Origin: DATKMG01 sp035541995
GTDB lineage: Bacteria > Acidobacteriota > Terriglobia > Versatilivoradales > Versatilivoraceae
Length of the DNA: 9,272 bases
Direction of reading: 5' to 3'
Assembly: GCA_035541995.1 (NCBI GenBank)
Contig: DATKMG010000477.1
Location: 1 to 9,272, forward strand
Shown one piece after another: positions 6,047 to 9,272 of this stretch; position 1 is the first letter of the stretch; each line of letters opens with the position of its first letter. The notes beneath the pieces were generated by a model. That model did no database searches, was not told the origin of the DNA, and was given only the letters and a program-made list of their open reading frames with translations. A program made the position numbers and the translations under genes.

Positions 6047-6433
6047 GAGGTATTCCTCCTTGTCGCGCATTCCGTTGAACCGGCGGCGTGCACGCCCGCA
6101 GCAGCCGGGCATGGCAAAGGCGCTGCGCTCCAGGTTGCCACTCAGCCAAGCCTGGATGACCTGGCTCAGATCGCCGGCCACGAAGGGAATGATCCGGATT
6201 CCGTAGGCGGCAACCATCTCCTGCAGAGGTTTGGAGATCGCGCCGCAAACTAAAATGCCGACACCCAACTCTGCCAGACGGAGCACCTTTTGAACCGGCA
6301 GGCCGTCAGCGATCGGTTCCTGTGTCTCGCGGACAACCTGTCCGGCCTCAGCTTCAACAAGGTGAATCTGCCGGGTCACGTCAAAGACTGGCGCGATTCG
6401 ATTGTCCCAAACTGCAAATGCCGCTTTCATCAT
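5828..6433 (-). CDS. NifX-family domain fused to C-terminal zinc ribbon
   Basis: This 201-residue protein has two parts. Residues 1-115 are a NifX/NifB-type domain (KAAFAVWDNRIAPVFDVTRQI, LRLAELGVGILVCGAIS, AYGIRIIPFVAGDL, and a terminal MPGCCGRARRRF with a Cys-Cys pair). After a short MRDKEEYL link comes a Gly/Arg-rich tract (131-158) and a zinc ribbon with CVCPQCG (168-173) and PCVERKCSKCG (184-194). The tail resembles small standalone zinc-ribbon proteins of anaerobes, so the gene looks composite. A perfect internal ribosome binding site precedes Met130 (separate entry). The start at 6433 has AGGA seven bases upstream; the next codon is also ATG. It is the first gene after the sigma-54 promoter and 28 bp ahead of the DUF5320-like gene. 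Confidence 0.88.
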   Translation of the reverse strand: MMKAAFAVWDNRIAPVFDVTRQIHLVEAEAGQVVRETQEPIADGLPVQKVLRLAELGVGILVCGAISKPLQEMVAAYGIRIIPFVAGDLSQVIQAWLSGNLERSAFAMPGCCGRARRRFNGMRDKEEYLMNGKRRGGMGQGGGRGQGRGGQRPGRMGGSLAAGTAGYCVCPQCGQRELHERGFPCVERKCSKCGAAMTREQ

Positions 6434-6470
6434 CTGAAGATCCTGCTAATCATTCCCATGTGGAACAAAG

Positions 6471-6485
6471 GCAAGCGCGGGGCCA
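6471..6485 (-). promoter_or_regulatory. Sigma-54 (-24/-12) promoter
   Basis: On the minus strand TGGC (6482-6485), seven bases, TTGC (6471-6474) matches the RpoN consensus TGGC-N7-TTGC at all eight core positions, with the invariant GG-N10-GC spacing. Transcription would start near 6459, giving a leader of about 26 bases before the NifX-zinc ribbon gene. It lies between the gene for a sigma-54 activator and the operon, which strongly supports it. Confidence 0.85.
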
Positions 6486-6570
6486 AACGTCGACGCGCAT
6501 CACGGAGAATGCTTAACCCGCTGGAAATACATAAGATAAGGCGATCGACGAGGAGCCGGCTGCAGCTGGG

Positions 6571-6592
6571 AGAGTAGCGTACATGCTACTCT
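6571..6592. promoter_or_regulatory. 22-bp inverted repeat, candidate activator (UAS) site
   Basis: AGAGTAGC and GCTACTCT flank six bases. The centre is about 98 bp upstream of the -24 box and about 120 bp upstream of the predicted start, the usual place for a sigma-54 activator. It is 27 bp beyond the stop of the activator gene; with no U-run after the stem, a terminator role is less likely. The Fis-type helix-turn-helix of the adjacent activator is the obvious candidate to bind it. Confidence 0.6.
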
Positions 6593-6618
6593 TACTAATA
6601 GTGATTGGTGCATGCCCG

Positions 6619-8094
6619 CTACCGTTTCGGCTCGTGACGGGATCGGCCATCTCCCGAGGGAAGGGAAAGGCCCAGTCTTTTTACTCTGCGGAAAAAAGTG
6701 GTCTTGTGGATGCCCAGCTCCCTGGCCGCAGCCGAGCGGTTGAACTGATTCCGCTCGAGGGCGGTGCGGATGGATTGGGAGTCAATCAGATCATGGGCGG
6801 TCTGCACATCAGGGGAGGTTGGGTGGGTTGCCCCATGTCCTGTCAGCTCCTCGGGAAGGTGCGCAATGCCGATGAAACCTTCAGGGCAAAGAATGAAAGA
6901 CCGTTCAATAACATTTTCCAATTCGCGCACGTTGCCGGGCCAGTCGTACGCCATCAGCAGGGAAAGTGCCTCGGCTGCGATTCCCTGAATTGACTTCTGT
7001 TGCAGCCGGTTAAAGCGGGCGATGAATTGCTCCGCCAAGAGGGGAAGGTCCTCTTTTCTCCGGCGCAGCGGCGGCAATTCCAAGCGTACGACATTGACCC
7101 GGTAGTAGAGGTCTTCACGAAACGCGCCTTGTCGCATTTGTTCTGTCAGATCCTGGTTGGTGGCAACGATGATGCGCGCATCCGTCGTTTCAGACCGGGT
7201 GGAGCCCAGCGGCTCGTAAGTCCTCTCCTGGAGTACCCGCAAGAGCCGCACTTGCAGCGCCACACTGACGTCGCCAATTTCATCCAAAAAAAGCGTCCCC
7301 CCGCGGGCCAGGGCAAATCGTCCCGGCTTGTCTCGGGTCGCGCCAGTGAAGGCTCCGGCCTTGTAGCCGAAGAGCTCGGATTCCAGGAGGGAGTCGGGCA
7401 GTGCCGCGCAATTCACGGCAATGAAGGGACCCTTGTTGTGAGGGCTGAGCGAATGGATTGTGCGGGCCACCAATTCCTTGCCTGTCCCGGTCTCACCTAG
7501 GATCAGCACTGTGCTGGGGCTGGCGGCAATGGCAGGCAACACTTCAAAAACTCTTTGCATCAAGGGACTACGGCTTAACAGGTCGCCGATCCGAAAACGC
7601 CCCTCCAACTCCTGGCGCAAAGCTTCAATTTCGCTCAAGTTCCGGAAAGTCTCAGCCCCGCCGATTATCTTCCCCTTGGAGTCCTTCAGTACCGCTGTGG
7701 AAACACTAATAGGGATGCGGGTTCCCACTGCATCGATAATATAGCCGGATTTGCCAATGACCGGCTTGCCGGTTTTCAGGGTCTGCTGCAAGGCACATTC
7801 AAGCTCGCACATGCTGGAGTGGAAAACCTCTGAACATCGCCGGCCTGTGGCCTCTTCACGCCTCACACCTGTTATCTCTTCTGCGGCGCGGTTAAAGGAA
7901 GTGATTCTCCACTGCGGGTCAACGGTGAATACACCATCAGAAATGCTTTCCAGAATCGCTTCTGTAGATGTGACAGGCAATTGCTTCTTTGTGGTCCGTT
8001 CATCTCTCACAGCGGGTCTTTTCTTTTTCTGCCCAGGCGCCAATGCTTGACTCCGTTTTTTTAGCGTGTTTATTCCGCTTGCATTTGCCGCCAC
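6619..8094 (-). CDS. PAS-domain sigma-54-dependent transcriptional activator, Fis family
   Basis: This 491-residue enhancer-binding protein has a basic N-terminal tail (1-40), a PAS sensor domain (about 44-155) and a short helical linker. The AAA+ domain (about 170-400) carries Walker A GETGTGKE (200-207), the sigma-54-contacting GAFTGA loop (248-253), Walker B GGTLFLDEIGD (265-275) and an arginine-finger region FREDLYYRVN (325-334). It ends with a Fis-type helix-turn-helix (about 440-475, NQFNRSAAARELGIHKTTFFRR). There is no receiver domain, so the signal probably enters through the PAS domain, where Cys87, Cys96 and Cys100 (CSEVFHSSMCELEC) form a tight cluster. The GTG start at 8094 has GGAGGGGG seven bases upstream. 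It likely activates the promoter at 6471-6485 through the dyad at 6571-6592. Confidence 0.95.
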   Translation of the reverse strand: MAANASGINTLKKRSQALAPGQKKKRPAVRDERTTKKQLPVTSTEAILESISDGVFTVDPQWRITSFNRAAEEITGVRREEATGRRCSEVFHSSMCELECALQQTLKTGKPVIGKSGYIIDAVGTRIPISVSTAVLKDSKGKIIGGAETFRNLSEIEALRQELEGRFRIGDLLSRSPLMQRVFEVLPAIAASPSTVLILGETGTGKELVARTIHSLSPHNKGPFIAVNCAALPDSLLESELFGYKAGAFTGATRDKPGRFALARGGTLFLDEIGDVSVALQVRLLRVLQERTYEPLGSTRSETTDARIIVATNQDLTEQMRQGAFREDLYYRVNVVRLELPPLRRRKEDLPLLAEQFIARFNRLQQKSIQGIAAEALSLLMAYDWPGNVRELENVIERSFILCPEGFIGIAHLPEELTGHGATHPTSPDVQTAHDLIDSQSIRTALERNQFNRSAAARELGIHKTTFFRRVKRLGLSLPSGDGRSRHEPKR

Positions 8095-8228
8095 TATTCG
8101 ACCCCCTCCACTAGGCGGAAAGATCCAAGGATCTCTCCAACATAAAATAAGACGGCCAGCGAAGCGGGAAAGCAGCCATCACGGATAATCGCAGCGGCAA
8201 GATTACCTCCCTCGATGTCCTTGGAATA
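8094..8228 (-). pseudogene. Start-less open frame running into the activator gene
   Basis: A 44-codon stretch is open on the minus strand and ends at a TAG that shares its G with the activator's GTG start (TAGTG). Its translation reads like protein (for example DIEGGNLAAAIIRDGC and LAVLFYVGEILGSF), but it begins right after a TAA and has no ATG, GTG or TTG in a usable place. It may be the tail of a decayed gene or chance. I do not recognise it. Confidence 0.2.
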
Positions 8229-8458
8229 TTATGTGAAGCATCCTCATTGCGTTGCAAGACAGAAATTCATCCCATCCGGATAGTTTCAGAGGTCAAAACA
8301 CCGGGTCAACGATTGGTATTATTACACTGAATCTACTTGAACTAGGAGCCACTACAGAAGCTTTCCGACCATTTTCCCTTCTTGCCCGTATTGTATGTCA
8401 GTTCGTTGTCTTCTAATCTAAATAGTGGAAGAAGATTGCGAATTGGAAAGAATGGCAA
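8095..8458. other. Leader region of the activator gene
   Basis: This stretch lies between the activator start and the plus-strand small ORF. It holds a dyad AGATCC-AA-GGATCT (8121-8134) about 27 bp ahead of the activator's start, suitable as an autoregulatory operator. A partial sigma-54-like element (GG at 8209-8210, TTGC at 8197-8200, correct N10 spacing, weak -24 box) is also present. No full gene or tRNA is seen in the remainder. Confidence 0.4.
8121..8134. promoter_or_regulatory. Dyad upstream of the activator gene
   Basis: AGATCC and GGATCT flank two A residues, a perfect 6-bp dyad. It lies 27-40 bases upstream of the GTG start and 12 bases beyond the Shine-Dalgarno, so it could be an operator or a small leader hairpin. 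Confidence 0.3.
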
Positions 8459-8584
8459 ATGGTGCAATTGTTTCTATGGGTTGTCGTAATCATGTTGGGG
8501 ATACTAGGGATTGGAACTATGGGGGCCGCTCTGCTCACATTTCTTGGGAAAGATAACTTGTTTCGTCACAGATCCCCCAGATGA
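8459..8584 (+). CDS. Candidate 41-residue single-pass membrane peptide
   Basis: A plus-strand ORF divergent from the activator encodes MVQLFLWVVVIMLGILGIG, then TMGAALLTFLG, and ends in KDNLFRHRSPR. Residues 2-31 form one hydrophobic helix, and the basic tail fits a cytoplasmic C terminus by the positive-inside rule. GGAAAG lies eight bases upstream, a modest ribosome site. A weak promoter-like pair (TTGTAT, 17 bp, TAATCT) begins near 8390. The layout resembles small membrane subunits such as KdpF or CydX, but I recognise no specific family. An overlapping ATG six bases upstream, in another frame, gives a hydrophilic 34-residue product that is less convincing. Confidence 0.4.
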   Translation: MVQLFLWVVVIMLGILGIGTMGAALLTFLGKDNLFRHRSPR

Positions 8585-8604
8585 GGCATTTTTCTGTCAA
8601 ATGT

Positions 8605-8847
8605 TCATGAACAGCGGGAGGCTCGCCACGCATGACGGTGATGGAAAACATGAGATAACAATCCAATGGATCTTCCTTTGGCCAACCGAACTTTCACGAA
8701 CATGATATCGACGCTCTCTTTGAGATGAGCGCCTTCGTCAATAGCAATCCTTCCAGCTGGAATGCCACGCGCCAAGACACTCACGCGCGCCATGCTATAA
8801 GTCAGTCCTGCGCTCAGCACTCCTGAGCGCCGCAGCCTCATATACAA
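8605..8847 (-). pseudogene. Possible bactofilin-like remnant
   Basis: This 80-codon frame opens at a TTG without a ribosome binding site. The stretch GRIAIDEGAHLKESVDI resembles the last repeat of bactofilins (pattern PRIxIxEGAxFKGSIDM), the polymer-forming cytoskeletal proteins. Upstream frames do not continue the repeat pattern, and the downstream HVFHHRHAWRASRCS is not like the family. If real, this is a decayed C-terminal fragment; it could equally be chance resemblance. Confidence 0.22.
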
Positions 8848-8891
8848 AGCGAGGTACGGCAGCGAGTCTCACTTTGATGGTTCTAGGCGCT

Positions 8892-9014
8892 AGTCTATTC
8901 TAACCCGGGAAGCCACCATCCTTGACTTCATAAGTGAGGAGGAATCCCCCGCTATAGTGAATAGACTGAGTTTGCGGGTTCTTAAAACAATCTATCGCTA
9001 TAGGGAAATAGATT
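8892..9014. repeat. AT-rich dyads and short direct repeats
   Basis: AGTCTATTC (8892-8900) is complementary to GAATAGACT (8959-8967). AATCTAT (8989-8995) is complementary to ATAGATT (9008-9014) across a 12-base loop. GCTATAG recurs at 8951-8957 and 8997-9003, each followed by a similar GAATAGA/GAAATAGA. They may fold as RNA or bind protein; no gene start nearby explains them. Confidence 0.3.
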
Positions 9015-9103
9015 CGTGGGCTAACGGTAATCCACATCTGTCGTTCTCAGCCAGGAAGTTCCTCTCGGATCAATAATTCCTGAATTCATTTTCCATTCGC
9101 TCC

Positions 9104-9272
9104 ATGTTCAGGTTCTTTTCTTTAATCAGGGATTTTCTAGGGAGCACAGAAGGGTTGCCGATCCCGGAAGGATGGGAATTGGCAAGAAAAAAACAACCAG
9201 AACGAGTCCGGTGGGGAGGTACCCTGAGTAGGCAACCAAAATCCAGTATTGGCGGGATTTATAGGGTGGATC
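9104..9272 (+). CDS. Unrecognised ORF running off the right edge
   Basis: A plus-strand frame from ATG 9104 stays open for 56 codons to the end of the window, reading MFRFFSLIRDFLGSTEGLP, then IPEGWELARKKQPERVRWGG and further polar sequence. No Shine-Dalgarno precedes it, and I recognise no family. The opposite strand is also open here for 49 codons with a hydrophobic product, so strand choice is uncertain. Confidence 0.2.
   Translation, partial: MFRFFSLIRDFLGSTEGLPIPEGWELARKKQPERVRWGGTLSRQPKSSIGGIYRVD

Larger units (their letters stand above)
8585..9103. other. Non-coding or decayed stretch
   Basis: No well-supported gene is seen. It contains a possible bactofilin-like remnant (8605-8847), a 12-bp palindrome TTCCAGCTGGAA (8751-8762) inside that remnant, and a set of AT-rich dyads at 8892-9014. 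The lack of ribosome sites and of long frames suggests an intergenic region or decayed DNA. Confidence 0.5.

Noticed and set aside
160..6433. A nitrogenase or nif accessory operon
   Set aside because: No nifH, nifD, nifK, nifE, nifN or radical-SAM NifB is in the window; the NifX-type domain alone is widespread outside nitrogen fixation.
6571..6592. The 22-bp inverted repeat as an intrinsic terminator of the activator gene
   Set aside because: No U-run follows the stem in the minus-strand message, and its distance from the RpoN promoter fits an activator site better.
8426..8439. Sigma-54-like TGG...TTGC on the plus strand ahead of the small membrane-peptide ORF
   Set aside because: The GG-GC spacing is 9 instead of the strictly required 10 bases.
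9126..9272. Minus-strand hydrophobic frame at the right edge
   Set aside because: It is open for 49 codons, but the opposite strand is also open and rich in Lys/Arg codons, whose antisense naturally reads as hydrophobic; neither strand can be preferred with confidence.

Overview
The window holds one nearly continuous block of ten genes, all on the minus strand, read from about 8094 down to 160. About 1.1 kb to the right of the first gene is poor in coding sequence. The genes point to a Gram-negative, anaerobic or microaerophilic bacterium, probably of the deltaproteobacterial or sulfate/metal-reducer type. The reasons are a sigma-54 activator, several small NifX/NifB-type cluster-binding proteins, a DUF5320-like protein, a DsrE protein, a CoA-disulfide/persulfide reductase with a rhodanese domain, and Sec-type signal peptides. 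This placement is inference; no rRNA or other phylogenetic marker is present.

Layout in transcription order: a PAS-AAA+-Fis sigma-54 activator (8094-6619) is followed by a 185-bp gap. That gap holds a near-consensus -24/-12 promoter (6471-6485) and, about 100 bp upstream of it, a 22-bp inverted repeat (6571-6592) suited to an activator site. The promoter faces a NifX-domain protein with a C-terminal zinc ribbon (6433-5828), then a DUF5320-like coiled-coil protein (5799-5440), a Prx6-type peroxiredoxin (5348-4674), a periplasmic DsrE-like protein with a CPGC motif (4644-4201), a second NifX-family protein (GTG start, 4082-3720), and TrmO (3723-3193, overlapping the previous stop by 4 bp). Next come a secreted small protein (3057-2599), a third NifX-family protein (2557-2219) and, after a 382-bp gap, a CoADR-rhodanese flavoprotein (1836-160).

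Read together, the genes look like a sigma-54-controlled redox module for handling sulfane sulfur and metal-sulfur clusters. The rhodanese and CoADR domains would act on persulfides, DsrE would carry sulfur in the periplasm, the peroxiredoxin would detoxify peroxide, and three NifX-type proteins would carry or chaperone clusters. There are no nif structural genes and no MinD/Mrp ATPases in view. The closest known parallel is the sigma-54-regulated orange-protein (ORP) cluster of Desulfovibrio, but the gene set is different.

The most notable details are: a strong internal ribosome binding site that would let the zinc ribbon of the first NifX protein be made separately; the coupling of TrmO to a NifX gene; three cysteines in the PAS domain of the activator; a 13-bp hairpin ahead of the second NifX gene; three TCACCAA boxes spaced exactly 65 bp apart ahead of the flavoprotein; and an uncharacterised 41-residue membrane-peptide ORF on the plus strand at 8459-8584. 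The far right (8585-9272) shows only weak signals: a possible bactofilin-like remnant, AT-rich dyads and an ORF running off the edge.
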